A stretch of DNA of 64,000 nucleotides from Diaporthe sp. PMI_573 (GCA_021399435.1 JAJTUP010000004.1:682001-746000), one strand, 5' to 3'. Counted from the first letter of the stretch, positions 1-12,717 are shown. Numbers and translations: made by a program. Notes: a model not told the origin generated them from the letters alone.

Positions 1-1
1 T

Positions 2-3000
2 GTGCGTATTATCCTCGAGACGGCGGATGTAAGGGAGCGTTGGGGACCCAAGCTTGTCCAGCGGCCGCTACTGTCTCCATACACGGGAGCCCCCTTCTCG
101 GCCACAGACGCGAGTGGCCTTATTGAGGCTATCTGCACCGAGGCTTTGACCAAGCCGTTATACTTTGACAAGCTTGGCGGGGGTGCGGTCACGCAACTCA
201 AGATGCACAAGGAGTCGTCATCGTTTGAGATACTCCATTACCAAACGTCACCACTCATGGAAAATATTGTCTCTGGCATCACAGATACACTCTCCAAGTC
301 GCCCACAACCTGTGTCGGGCGCCAGGACCTTGTGGAATGGATGACGCATGACGAATCGCGGTTCGATCAGCTCCACGGTACTCCAGGCCTTCCGCAAGAG
401 TCAAAACTGGCTGTGGTTGGCATGTCCTGCCGCCTCCCAGGGGGCGCCGATACTCCTGAGAAGTTCTGGCGACTCCTGATCGACGGTGGTGATACCCACA
501 CCATCATCCCCCCGGATCGATTCGATGTCGATGCGCATTTCGACCCCACTGGGGAGACGGAAAACACAATAGGGACAAAATTCGGCAACTTCATCGACAA
601 CCCTGGCCAATTTGATGCCGGATTCTTCAACATGTCTCCACGCGAGGTAGGATACAATTGTTGTCCCAATGTCGTCTAGCTGTTGAATAAAGCTAACGTG
701 ATTGCGACATGATAGGCCCAGCAGACAGACCCGATGCAGCGTCTGGCTCTAGTCACCGCCTACGAGGCCCTCGAGATGGCCGGCTTTGTGCCGAACAGAA
801 CGCCATCGTCTCATGTCTCACGGGTTGGGACTTACTATGGCCAAGCCAGCGACGACTATCGGGAAGTCAACGCAAGCCAGAGAATTGGCACATACGGGAT
901 CCCTGGCACCGAGAGAGCCTTTGGCAACGGCCGCATCAACTACTTCTTCAATTTCAAGGGACCCAGCTTCAATGTCGATACGGCGTGTTCCAGTGGCTTG
1001 GCCGCCGTCCATGCAGCCTGCTCGGCGCTGTGGGCTGGCGATGCTGATACTGTTGTGGCCGGGGGCCTCAATGTCATTGTAAGCTACGATCCTACCGAAC
1101 GAGATGAAAAAAGATGACAGACAGATCAAAGAGGCTAACTTGGAACCCAAGACAAATCCAGACATTTACTGCATGCTGGGCAAAGGGCACTTCCTGTCTA
1201 AGACGGGCCAGTGCAAGGTGTGGGACGCTGGAGCGGATGGCTACTGTCGAGCAGACGGTGTCGGCTCCGTCGTCATCAAGCGTCTAGAGGATGCCCTCGC
1301 GGACAACGACGTAGTCCTGGCAACCATCGCAGCTGGTTCTACAAACCACTCTGCTGAGAGTATCTCCATCACCCAACCCCACGCTGGAGCCCAGAAGGAC
1401 AATTACCGGCAAGTACTGGACCAGGCTGGGGTCAACCCTCTAGACGTCAGCTTTGTCGAACTGCACGGCACGGGGACTCAGGTCGGGGACGCCATCGAGT
1501 CCGAGTCGGTGCTCGACTTCTTTGCGCCTGTAGGGCGGCGCCAGGGCCCTGAAGAGCGTCTCACCCTCGGCGCCGTGAAGTCCAACATCGGACACGGGGA
1601 GGCCGCCGCAGGAATCGCGTCGCTGATCAAGGTGCTATTGATGTACCAGCACGGCACGATCCCGCCGCATATTGGCATCAAGACGACTATGAATCCTGTC
1701 GTGGCAGAACACCTGGCAAACCGCAATGCTGGCATCATCTCTGGGAAGAATGCCCCGTGGCTCCCAATCTCACAGTCTCACGGTTCGAAGCGCTATTCGA
1801 TCGTCAACAGTTTTGGTGCCCACGGTGGCAATACAACACTGCTTCTCGAGGACGCACCGGATACAACAGCAGTACGCACTGAACCAGGTGAATATTCTGG
1901 TCTCGAGGCGGCGGTATGCGAGGTAGTCTGCGTCTCAGCCAAGAGCAAAGCCTCTCTTCGCGGCAATGTCACTGCTCTGCTCGGCTATCTGGATCGCCAC
2001 CCCGAGGCCGAGCTCAAGGACGTTGCGTACACGACCTCTGCTCGCCGGATACATCATCACATTCGCATAGCCGCTTCAGTATCTAGCATCTCGCATCTCC
2101 GGGGTTTTTTGCAAGCTGCCGTTGATGATATCGATTCGCATGCGAGACATGTCTCGGTGGCCACAAAAAGATCAGTCGTATTTGCTTTCTCGGGCCAGGG
2201 CTGCTTCTATCGGGGTGCCGCAGAACAATTAATGCAACGAGCACCAGCCTTTCGCCACCTGGTGCTCCAGATAGACCGATTAGCCATGCAGATGGGCTTT
2301 CCCTCGATACTCTCTGCCGTTTCCGGTGGCGCGGCCAGCAAAATTGGTCATGATTCTGTCAACAAAACGTCACCACCAAGCTCGACGCCCTCCAGCACCA
2401 CCGGCGAGAACGGCTTTGAAACCTTGGTGTCATCGATCAAAAGTATCAGCTCCACGTCCGTGTCTACGGAACCGGCGACGATAGTAGACGAGGAGAGCCC
2501 TCTCGTCACTCAACTCGCCACTGTGGGCCTCCAGATCGCACTGGCACAGTACCTGGTGCAGCTTGGCATTACGCCCAGCGTGGTTATTGGACATAGCCTA
2601 GGCGAGTACGCTGCACTGGTCGCCGCCGGCGTCTTGTCCGTGGCAGATGCTCTGTTCCTGGCTGGGAAGCGAGCTCAGCTCATGTTGGCTGCATGTGAGG
2701 CTGGAAGCCATGTCATGTTGTCCATTCGAGGTGCCTCGGGTGACCGCATCCGCGAACTGTGTAGCGCGAGCCAACAAAAGTTCCACTATGATATCTCGTG
2801 CGTCAACGGGCGTGCCGATACTGTCGTGAGCGGGCGCCGAGCAGACATGGTTGCTCTGCGCGACATGCTACAGGGAAGCCATGGACTGAAATGTGTCCTC
2901 CTCGACGTTCCCTTTGCGTTCCATTCGGCACAGCTGGACCCGATCGCCGACTACTTCGAACAAGCTGCTGGATGTGTCACGTTCAAGGCCCCTGAAATTC

Positions 3001-5078
3001 CAGTTGTCTCTCCTTTGCTGGGGCAGTGCGTCTCCAAAGGGGGCATCATCGACGCGACCTATCTACGGCGGGCCACCCGCGAGCCTGTTGATTTCGTGTC
3101 CGCGCTGAACGCTGTCGTAAACGACGGCCTGGCCGATAGCCAGAGCATCTGGATCGATATAGGACACCATCCGGTCTGCACTTCGTTTGCTCGGAACGAA
3201 AAAGTAGCAACAAACATTTTCGCCTCGCTGCGGCAAGGCGACGATAGACTATCAACCTTCACTTCTACCCTAGCCACACTGCATTGTCTTGGACTTCCTG
3301 TTACGTGGAACGAATACTTTTCTGGGCGCGAGAAATCTCATCGTCTGCTTCACCTCGACTCATATCAATGGAACCTGAAGAACTATTGGATTCCGTACGA
3401 CACCACGTGGACGTTGGATAAGGCACACGCTGGAGCCAAGGAAACCAGCAAGTCGATGACGAGCCCACCTTTCTTCACTTCATCTGTGCAACAGGTGATT
3501 TCCGAGGAATTTGATGGAATGTCGGGACGGATGGTGGCAATGTCCAACTTGGCCCATCCTGACATGCTTGGGGCAGCAGACGGGCATAAGATCAACGGGC
3601 GCAGTGTCGTGACTGGGGTAAGGCTCCTATTTATTTCTTTGCTCTCTCTGTCTCTTTAAAGACAATCTTTGATGTTGTTTGCTGACCACCGATTCCCCGT
3701 ATTACAGAGTGTCTGGGCAGATGTCGCATTGACGATTGGCGAGTACATGTATAAACGTCTCGTCCCGGGAGATGGCCAACCCTACATGAACGTCAAGGAT
3801 ATGCAAGTGTCCGAGGCACAGGTGCTGCACGACGGGGACTCATCCCACTTCATTCAGATCCAAGGCGACCTGGATATGTCCCTGAGGCAAACCCAAGTAA
3901 CACTCTACGCGGCAAGCGCAGACGGTACCCGCAAGACAGACAAGGCCTTCGCGAGGGCAACTGTATGCTATGAAGACGCGCAGCAGTGGCAGGCAGAGTG
4001 GCAGACGGCCTCACATCTCGTCGCCACGCGCGCCCGGTCGCTCTGGCAAGATGCATCGAATGACAGCAGCAGAGTGAGCCGGCTGTCCAGGGGCGCCGTG
4101 TACCAGCTATTCGCCAACGTGGTGGCTTACGCACCGCGGTACCGCGGGATGCAGCGCGTCGCCCTGGCCGAGGAGTCCCAGGAGGCGACGGCCGACATCC
4201 TGCTGGACGACTCGCGCCACGGCACCTGGAACACGCCTCCCCACTGGATCGACAGCACCTTCCAGCTGGCAGGTCTCGTCATGAATGCCTTTGGGGTGCA
4301 GGGCGACGACGCTGACTCGACCTGGTCGTCTCGTGATTTCTTCTTCATCACGCCGGGCTGGCGCTCGTTCCGTCTGGCAGAGCCGCTTGCGCCCGGGCCC
4401 GAGGTCACTTATCGCAACTACGTCCGTATGTTTCCCTTTGATGGGGAGCCGGGGACGTTTGCGGGCGATATATACCTGCTCCGTGGTGAAAGGGTCGTCG
4501 GCATGTGCGCTGGTATCAAGTTCAAGCGCGTCCCGCGCGCGATGATGCAAATCATGTTCCCTCGACAGACGGGTAAGGGCAACAGCGGCGGCCGGAATCC
4601 CGGGATTTCTCCGGCCAGCGTGAACTTTACCAGCACCACCGCCACGGGACCAAGCAAGAGGCATGCCAACAGCAATGTCCAGTCTCTTGGGTTACCCGCC
4701 CCTGTCCACTCGCAGAAACCCATCCCTGTCACAGCCAGTCCGGAGCAGGAAGATGACATCAATGCTGTGCCAGCGCCGGAGCCCATATCGTCGACCCCAG
4801 AGGAAACGCAGCGAACACAGGCACCTGGCGGAGGGAACACGCGTGTAGATGCCTGCCTCCAGCTCATCGCGGACGAGACAGGCCTGGATTTAGAGGATCT
4901 ATCGGGAGACGCTGCTTTTGGTGAACTGGGCGTCGACTCTTTAATGTCGCTCGCGTTGTCCGACAAGATGCGGGTGGAGTTGGGCATAGATGTCAAGGCA
5001 TCCATCTTTATTGAGTGTGCCACTGTTCAGGAGTTGGTCAATTGGTTAAGTAAGGTTGCTGTTAAAAGCCGCAGTTAG
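2..5078 (+). CDS. Non-reducing polyketide synthase (SAT-KS-AT-PT-ACP), 5' partial, no release domain
   Basis: This iterative type I PKS would build an aromatic polyketide from acyl and malonyl units. The start lies left of the window. Proposed exons are <2-646, 716-1078, 1152-3617 and 3708-5078, giving 1,614 codons including the stop. Visible order: C-terminal end of the SAT domain (residues 1 to about 120); ketosynthase from about 135, with active-site DTACSS (Cys near 306), HGTGTQ and NIGHGEA; malonyl-CoA acyltransferase with [10 protein letters not shown] (bases 2588-2617); product-template domain with catalytic His in DGHKING and Asp in HWIDSTFQ; one acyl carrier domain with LGVDSLMSL, whose Ser carries the phosphopantetheine. 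Splicing intron 2 restores the family motif GGLNVITNPD. The chain stops about 20 residues after the ACP helix IV region, so thioesterase, methyltransferase and reductase domains are absent. A Ser/Thr-rich insertion of about 60-70 residues precedes the GHSLG motif. Domain calls are firm; the product is unknown. Confidence 0.93.
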
Positions 5079-5950
5079 ACTGTAGCTACGGCCCTGTGTC
5101 GGCATGGGATCTGCCAATGTCTACTTGAGTAGATATTATTCTATACATGAGCTACGTGTTTACGCTGCTGCTGATCCGCGCTCATTGCAATGGCACCTGT
5201 CATCTGATATCGGATCCGAACCCGCGATCGACGGGATCCACGTGCTGGTCAAGAGATCCCGGGCAAGGCTTATTCTTTGTGCAAGCCAATTCATGTGGAA
5301 TGTTTCCACTCGACATCGTGCAAGGCCTAGGTGCGCCGGAGGCTCCTCAGACTCCCATGGCTGTTCTAACGAAATTACAGGACTTGATCCTGCTGGAAAA
5401 TACGCGACTGGCCTGCTCCTTGAAAATGTAGCGCCGTGTGGCCCAGATAAGTTTAGCTTGGGCTCGTTCTACCTCAAAGCTAAGCCGACTCAGGGATGCA
5501 TATTTAGCAGGAGTGGATCCTCTACCACTTTACTTGTTTCGAAACGATCACTATGGGGAAAGGGGCAACATCATGCATACGTACAAAATATTCCGCCGCC
5601 GTCCTCAATCTCACAGAACCCCGGTTAAGCGCCCTGGATGATGCCATGCGACATGCGCCAAATTCACAATCGAGCCTCATTCAGGACAGCCTCCGAGCTG
5701 GGGTCCAAAATTGGTCGCTTTCTCCGTCCGAGTGGGCGGATCGGAGCACGCGTGCGGTAGGTTCGTATCTGAGATATATTGAAAACTGCCCCTGGCGACT
5801 GTCATCTTCGCCTTGTTATATAGTTTCGCCAGTCGTTATCCTTGGCCTGTCAGTGACAGTCTCACTGAGTTCTTTCCTTGGCTCTGCTCTTTCGTTCACC
5901 AACCGTCACTCTCTTTTCACAATCTCTCGTTTGAAGCCAGCCTTCGCACA
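5079..5950. other. Intergenic: PKS 3' flank and xylanase promoter
   Basis: Open frames here lack recognisable protein features. The last 150 bases hold a TATA-like box and a pyrimidine-rich leader for the xylanase. No terminator or repeat is evident. Confidence 0.6.
5816..5823 (+). promoter_or_regulatory. TATA-like box of the GH10 gene
   Basis: The sequence TTATATAG lies about 130 bases upstream of the chosen ATG and is followed by a CT-rich leader. Position and leader fit a fungal core promoter. Function is inferred. Confidence 0.4.
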
Positions 5951-7225
5951 ATGCACTTCACTTCTCAAGCAGCTCTGGCGCTGGCCGCCGCCACAGGTGC
6001 CAATGCCCAGCTGAACCAGCTCGCCGTGGCAGCCGGACTCAAGTACTTCGGCTCCGCCACCGACAACCCGGAGCTCACCGACACGGCTTACACTGCCATC
6101 CTCAATGATGCCACGGAATTCGGCCAGATCACACCCGGTAACTCTATGAAATGGGACACAATCGAGCCGCAGCAAGGGACATTCTCTTACACAAAGGGTG
6201 ACGTGATTGCCGACCTCGCCAAGAAGAACTCCCAGATCCTTCGATGCCACACCCTCGTCTGGTACAACCAGCTCCCGTCGTGGGTGTCTTCAGGCTCGTG
6301 GACCAACGAGACCCTCGTCGACGTCCTCGAGAACCACATCACCAACGAGGTCGAGCACTACAAGGGCCAGTGCTACGCCTGGGATGTCGTCAACGAGGCC
6401 ATCAGCGACAACGGCGACGGGTCCTTCCGCGACAACATCTTCTACAAGACCATCGGCGAGGCCTACCTCCCTATCGCCTTCAAGGCAGCCGCCGCGGCCG
6501 ACCCGGACACCAAGCTCTACTACAACGACTACTCGATCGAGTTCTCGGGCGCCAAGACCACCGCCGCCCTCGGCATTGTTGACCTGATTCAGAATGCCGG
6601 TGCAAAGATCGACGGTGTTGGTCTTCAAGGCCACTTCATCGTCGGTAACACCCCGTCTGCAAAGGACCTGGCAGGTGTCCTGGAGCAGTACACCGCCAAG
6701 GGCGTCGAGGTCGCCTACACGGAGCTCGACGTGCGTCACTCGTCTGTCCCCGCCGACGACGCCGCCATTCAGCAGCAGGCGACCGACTACACCAGCGTCG
6801 TCGAGGCCTGCCTCCAGGTCGAGGGATGTGTTGGAGTGACTGTCTGGGACTTCTACGACAAGTTCTCCTGGGTCCCGTCCACCTTCTCCGGCGCCGGTGA
6901 GGCCTGCCTTTACGACGAGAACCTCTCCAAGAAGCCCGCATGGACCTCTATCTCGTCCGCCCTGGCTGCCGCCGGCACCGGCGGCGTGGCTGCTTCCTCT
7001 GCCTCAAGCACGGCGGCCGCTGTCGCTACCGGCGGTGCTTCGGCCGCACCTGTCGTCGGCGCTTCGGGCTCTGCTGCCCAGGCCGTTGCTAGCTCGGCCG
7101 CCCCGTCTACTGCTGCCGTCACCCAGGTCTCTCCCACTTCTTCTGTCGAGGCTGCTGCTCCCACCTCCACGGGCAAGGCATGCACCAAGAGGACCAAGAC
7201 CGTGTACGTCACTGCGTCTGTGTAA
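5951..7225 (+). CDS. Secreted GH10 endo-1,4-beta-xylanase with Ala/Ser-rich tail
   Basis: A single-exon gene of 424 residues. The product should hydrolyse beta-1,4-xylan outside the cell. The in-frame ATG at 5951 was preferred over earlier non-ATG openings because it begins a clear signal peptide ending ANA|Q (residues 1-19). The GH10 barrel spans about 20-340. Glu149 in WDVVNEA is the predicted acid/base and Glu258 in YTELD the predicted nucleophile, spaced as usual for the family. Residues 340-424 form an Ala/Ser/Gly/Thr-rich tail like a cellulose-binding linker, but no CBM1 follows; it ends in a short basic stretch and YVTASV. It lies between the PKS and a methyltransferase, which looks incidental. 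The family call is very secure; the role of the tail is unknown. Confidence 0.96.
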   Translation: MHFTSQAALALAAATGANAQLNQLAVAAGLKYFGSATDNPELTDTAYTAILNDATEFGQITPGNSMKWDTIEPQQGTFSYTKGDVIADLAKKNSQILRCHTLVWYNQLPSWVSSGSWTNETLVDVLENHITNEVEHYKGQCYAWDVVNEAISDNGDGSFRDNIFYKTIGEAYLPIAFKAAAAADPDTKLYYNDYSIEFSGAKTTAALGIVDLIQNAGAKIDGVGLQGHFIVGNTPSAKDLAGVLEQYTAKGVEVAYTELDVRHSSVPADDAAIQQQATDYTSVVEACLQVEGCVGVTVWDFYDKFSWVPSTFSGAGEACLYDENLSKKPAWTSISSALAAAGTGGVAASSASSTAAAVATGGASAAPVVGASGSAAQAVASSAAPSTAAVTQVSPTSSVEAAAPTSTGKACTKRTKTVYVTASV

Positions 7226-7527
7226 AAGGAAACTCTCATGGTAGCCGTCAAATTTAGGTTTCGAAGGAAGGCGTGCATCAAACTGGGAGTAAGGCGCGAG
7301 CTTGGAGTGTTCTTGTAAATAGCAATTTTCAATCTGCATAGTATATATCTCACTTACACGCCAAGCAAACTTGCGATATTAGACCTTTGAAGTAGCATGA
7401 GTTCTCACACAGGTGTTAGCTGCTGAAGCGCGAAAAACAAATGCATGAGGTCTCAAATTCCCAACATGTAATTGCCAAGGTTTTCTAGGCCGCATATAAA
7501 CAATTATCATGTGCGTTTTGGTCCAAT
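7226..7527. other. Short convergent intergenic gap
   Basis: This holds the 3' flanks of the xylanase and of the converging methyltransferase. Nothing else is recognised. Confidence 0.6.
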
Positions 7528-8548
7528 TCAAGCCTCAGGCTTCTTCCCAATCACCGTCCAGCGCACAGCAGTTGTGTACACCCCGTTTCTTGTCTCTTCC
7601 ACTGCTAGAGGAAGTAGACGTCCGAGCTCTTTCTGCATCTTCTCGTTCTTGGTTTTACGATAAATAAGCTCGTGGATCATCAGTCCACACTCGTGCAGGA
7701 TAAACGCCATATGTGGTTGGCAGTCGTTCTTGTCAACCTCGGTCTCTATGAAACCTGCAGCGGCAAAGATATCGGGCAGCTTCGTTACCCATGTCGGCTT
7801 GAAGCGCGGGTCCTGGACAGACAGCAACTTGAACATCTCGGCCATAGCCTCCGCCTTAACCTCAGGCTTCGTCTTGTCAAATCGGACGGACTGGAAGTCT
7901 GGATCACCCCACTGGAGATAACCGCCAGGTTCTGATTCATTATTTGTTAGTAGAAGCTGTGTCAGCATCGTCGGTGATTTGGACTTACTGAGCATCTTAA
8001 AGAGGCGTTCAACCACAGGCTGGACTTGATCGTTCATAAGAACGAACGCAAAGAATCGCACGTGAACAACGTCAAATACGCCCACAAGGTCTTGCGGCAA
8101 GTCTGAATTCACATCCCAATGCCTGAATGATACGTTGGACGGCAAAGTCTCCTTTGGGGGTGCAGCATCAAACGAGATATCAAAGCCCTCCAGGCGAGCC
8201 GATGGGTCAACCGACTCACGGACATCGAAGAGCCAGATGCTAATATGAAGAGGTCAGTACAGGACCGGCAGTGCCGAAGACAAGGAACCTGGACTTACCC
8301 TGTGCCCGTGCCAACGTCTGCCACTCTCAGGTTGGGGCGGCTGATGGGAATTTTTGGGTGGACATTGTAGCCGAAGATCTTGCACCACAAGGTGTGCATC
8401 AAGTTGATACTTACTTTTTATTAGCACCTCTCATACTTGTTTCTGAAATGGGCACTACACACCGATTGTTATCGAGGAAATCCCGCGTGAACACATAGTC
8501 AACTTTGGGCGTCCCAGAGGAACTGCTGTTGTTCTCTTGCGATGCCAT
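7528..8548 (-). CDS. Class I SAM-dependent methyltransferase (UMTA/LaeA-like)
   Basis: Minus-strand exons 8463-8548, 8299-8409, 7989-8239 and 7528-7931 give 283 residues. The three introns (53, 59 and 57 bp) were placed so that each join restores the family sequence: NNRINLMH, GTGTGIW and LFKMLKPGGYLQW. Motif I, VADVGTGTGIW, lies at about 58-68 and binds S-adenosylmethionine; the KPGGYLQW motif is typical of the group. The N-terminal YVFTRDFLDNNR followed by NLMH is characteristic of fungal UMTA-type proteins, which are common in secondary-metabolite clusters. It could methylate a metabolite or act as a LaeA-like regulator; sequence alone does not decide. It sits 2.4 kb from the PKS on the opposite strand. 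Confidence 0.88.
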
Positions 8549-10075
8549 GATTCGCTACTTCAAGATCCAGGTCTGTTCGTTCTGGAACCGGGATTACTCA
8601 ATGAACAAAGGGTTCTATCCTCACTTGGAAGCACGCTCGCAGCCATGAAACGAATTTATGAAGGCTTTTGACAATCACAAGGGGCATCTGCCTGCGATCT
8701 GTCAGCTCCGCGGCGGCTGTGGCAAGACACGTCAGTCCGTCGCCTTTTTGGACCCCTGCACCAACAGTCCCTAAGGTCGACTCCGAAGCAGCGAGGGCAA
8801 CACAGTGCTAGCGCTCGAAGCAAAGTTGTGAGTCGAAGTATTTGGATCTGCAAGATGCCCTCCTCGCGAGACAGAGTCCCTCGGTCTTTGATTTACGCGA
8901 TGTCGCGTCAGCTACCTAGGTAAGCACCCTAGTACCGCGCAATTGTTTAGCGCCATTTATCCAAGTACCCCTAAGTATCAGCAAGTAAATTGAACATCGT
9001 CGACCGGACAGTTTCCGACCGACTTCATGCGAGGTTGTCACCAACAATTGCAACCTCGAGGTTGCATTTAGTCCACGGTAAAAATAAATCCTCCACCGGC
9101 CCAACCGGAAAAGATCTTCTGCATCAATGGCCGTGATCCAGATGTCTGTTGGTTCCTATTGCAGCTGATAATCTAGGGACTTGCGGCCAACCGCGTGAGG
9201 GAGAGCCTTGCTGCGACCACTCCACATGCACTACCGCACTGCGGAAATGTGGGACGGAAGGGACCCGTCCCACCTGTTGCCTGCCTCAACCAACGTTAAC
9301 ACATGCAGTTCTGCTGAAGGCATACGAACTTTCTTTTTTGGCTGAATGTTACGCCATTATCTTTCTTAGAGCCAACAGGACGTCCACTGGTGACGATGCG
9401 ATCAATGCATGACACATAATGATACGGCGGTAAGCAATGACCAACCACTGGATATACCGTGGGACTACAACACGTTGCGGTGTTTAAGCGTTTACCACTG
9501 TATGAAGGGACCGCCTACATACTGCTTAAGAAGCGTACATACACGGATTAAAAACGAAACCACCTATCATATTCATATCTCGTACTTTATTTAATTCCAA
9601 CAAGCCTAACCGAATCGAGTACTAAGGTGGGCAAAATCAAGCCAGCCACCAACGGATTGTCTTCCTGTGTCGGAGAGCGGGGTTTTGCGGCTCAATCTCA
9701 GCTGGAAGCGAATCTACGTTCTTTTTCAGGTCAGTACTACATCCCTTGGCTACAGCATTGGCTCAGGTTCTAGTTTGCACAAAGGGCTGCCCAGTCAGGG
9801 AGGGTCTGGACAAATTAGAGACTACTTCGCCGGCCCGTTGTGTGCAACCGGGCCCACTCAAGTAAGCACTTTGCCCGCCGTACCTTTGTTCGATCACCTC
9901 CCCGTTTCTTCCAACCTGCGACATCGAAAAGGCTTTAGATTTGCTCCTTTCTGAGTTCGTCTGAAATCTGAAAACCGGCGTTCACCTCCTCGTTATCGCC
10001 TTGGTTGAAAGAATCTGTTTCAATCCACCTGAGCCAATCGATCTTTCCGCTTGACACTGGACGCGACATTTCGCG
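8549..10075. other. Intergenic, divergent promoters of methyltransferase and SDR
   Basis: About 1.5 kb with no credible coding exon. It contains a perfect 8-bp inverted repeat (9030-9058) and a CT-rich leader before the SDR start. Scattered short frames lack start context or family motifs. Confidence 0.55.
9030..9058. repeat. Inverted repeat (8-bp perfect stem)
   Basis: CGAGGTTG at 9030-9037 pairs with CAACCTCG at 9051-9058 around a 13-base loop. It lies between the two divergent genes, so it could be an operator-like palindrome or chance. Confidence 0.5.
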
Positions 10076-11224
10076 ATGGCCTCCAAGTTGCTCCTCAACA
10101 GGGGCTTTGCCCTGATCACTGGCGTTAGTAGCCGACCCTGTACTTTCCTGAGTCTCCCATGGTTGAATTTAATTAACGGATGTCATCTCACGATAGGCTG
10201 CGGCTGGCATCGGTAGAGATACAGCCTTAGCATTTGCCGAGGCAGGTGTCCAGGGTGTTGCCCTCGCCGACGTGAACGAGCAAGGCGCTCAAGAGGCCGC
10301 CGAAGAAAGCCGCAAATATGCTACGAACACCGAGTACAAGACGACCGTTCTCAAAGTTGACATGGCCGACGAGGTCGGTGTTCAGGAGATGGTTGATCAG
10401 GCGGTCAAAGAGTTTGGTCGGATTGATTACGCTGTCAACAGCGCTGGGGTGAGTGAAAGTGAAACAGTCAACACATCCTTACTTTGACTCGGTCCCAATC
10501 CATCCCAGCATCTGTCCACTGCGATGAGGGTCGCACCAGCCGCGGGACAATCATGGCCGTAAAGGCGTTCCTCTATGTATCCAAATTCTGATCTCTTCGA
10601 CAGCTGGGGAACCTCTCAGGTGCGATAACGCCGAATCTAAAGCTCGATGTCTTCAACAAGACCATCGATGTCAACGTCAAGGGCGCTGTGTACTTTGCTC
10701 GCGCTGTCACAGCCGTTATGGCTGCCCAGGATGAACTCACTCACACAAGCAGCAGTCGCTACGGCAATACAACGCGCAGCCTTGGCAGGGGATCTATGGT
10801 GTTCCTCGGCTCAGTCAACTCATACATTACATCCCCAGGGATGCTTAACTATACGATATCGAAGCACGCCATTGTTGGCATTACAAAATCTGTCGGTAAG
10901 TACAAGTCACTCTTCCAAGTAGCGAGCTAATAGTGGAACTCTGTGAAACCTATAGCAATGGATTGCCTGAAGTCCAAGATCCGTGTCAATGCTGTGTGTC
11001 CATCGTGGGTTGACACGCCTATGAATCGGGCTACGATCCAGCGTGTCCCGCAAATGGAGCAGTTAATTCAGGTCATTTCACCTCTGGGACGCGTTGCGTC
11101 GACTGAGGAGGTTGTGGACTACATCATGTTCCTGTGCAGTCCCAGTGCTACCTACATCACTGGCACTGGTCTAACTGTCGACGCTGGCATTACACTGGGT
11201 CCAACGGTCCACGTCTACAAATAG
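10076..11224 (+). CDS. Short-chain dehydrogenase/reductase (SDR)
   Basis: Exons 10076-10123, 10197-10448, 10604-10895 and 10956-11224 give 286 residues. It should be an NAD(P)(H)-dependent oxidoreductase of the classical SDR type. The first join creates the cofactor motif TGAAAGIG (15-22). VNSAG at 96-100 replaces the usual NNAG. Ser170 and the YxxxK motif Tyr183/Lys187 form the catalytic set. The C-terminal half has RVNAVCPSWVDTPM and the terminal TGTGLTVDAG found in many family members. The 155-bp intron 2 is long for this window and might hide another small exon. As the second tailoring-type enzyme near the PKS it could act on the polyketide, but this is inference. Confidence 0.88.
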
Positions 11225-12717
11225 AGACAGAGGCCTAGACCTTTCGCCGTCCACTCTTCAGCTCCTATTTTACCCAGACGATTCATAAATCTACCTCCTG
11301 GGAATGACGATGGGGTGGTCATCGGCCTCAGTTACCTAGGGACTATTGGAAGAATCTTTTTGTTCCAAGAACATATCTACTTCAAGTGATGGGTAGAAAC
11401 ATTACCACTTTGCGTATTAGTGACGTTCTGTAAGGCTTCTAAGTTTGCTTAGACAGTTTGCCGCCCTCTCGCCTCGATAATAACTCATTCGTAGATGCCC
11501 TCACTCTCGTCGGAGCCCTCGCCAACACCTCCAAATGCCTTCAATGACAGAAGACTGTCACTTAGATGTCCTTTCTGCATTGACTAGTTGAAAGTCTCAA
11601 TCATGTCGACTTCCAGAGCAAACGAAGAAAAGACAAGAAACTGGTTTATTCGCTTGCCGTGTGCCGCGACGTCACCTGGTCGTTTCAACTCATGGGCTTC
11701 AAATGTGCGCCAAATTTTGTGTGTGTCTACAAGAAGGCTAACTTCAGAAAGGATGAAGGAAAAGGAGCTCCCAGCGGCGCGCGGGGCGCGCGGGCGGCGT
11801 CTGGGGCCTCGCCTCAACCTCCCGACTTGACTCCAGTCGGATCAGCCTCCTCATTTGAGAAATCGTTTCCGATCTGTCACTCACAGGGGGTGGACCGTGA
11901 TAGGAGGCGCAAACTCGCAGTTCAGACTTGCTTGATGAGGTCGCAATTTGCGAGTGTCACCGGCAGAGCCTCACAACACACGCGACCAAGGTGCTGATCC
12001 AACTGACGCCAAGTCCGAGAAATGAAGCAGAAATCGACATGCAGTATCACCAACATATCAGCCTGCAGTCTGAGCTGTCACATTACCGTCAGCTGCTCAA
12101 CGGTCGTAAAGGGGTGGGGGTCACAAAATGTCACGTTAGACACGGCTAATACGGGAGCTCTGTGTCACCGCAAAATCTGCGTGTCAAACTTGCTTTAGAG
12201 GTGGAAATGGTCCGCCTTGAACCCAAATATGCGCTGTCTCGGCGGAAAATGAAGCTGTTGTGCACAGTGCGAGCCTTATCACTGAGCAGGATGATAGCTA
12301 ATCTGGCAAGTCGCATGGCATTGCAGCAATTAATCTACCAAAGAGGGGTGGATCTTCTCCGTCCACCAACCAGCTGCGAAAGGCAGGAGTCGTTGGCAGT
12401 GATATCGTATCGGTCGGCCCATGTCGAACCAAGAAGCTGGTCACGCATCTTTAGCCCCCAGCTCATGGCTCGTAGGCACAGCCTTACTTTGATCTCCTCG
12501 TGCAGACCTACCTCGCGATGACAGTGTATGACGCGTCTCCCATATGCAACAACGGTACCACTCAGGCCACCAGCCCTCTTTGCAGATTGCTTGGAGTTCA
12601 AGCGAGCAACAAAGCCTACACCGTCTCGACGAGGCGGCAAATTCAACAAGAGCATCAATAGTATTATAGCTACCTAGGGGTCTTCTCCAATCACAAGTAA
12701 TATACAGCATGAGGGAC

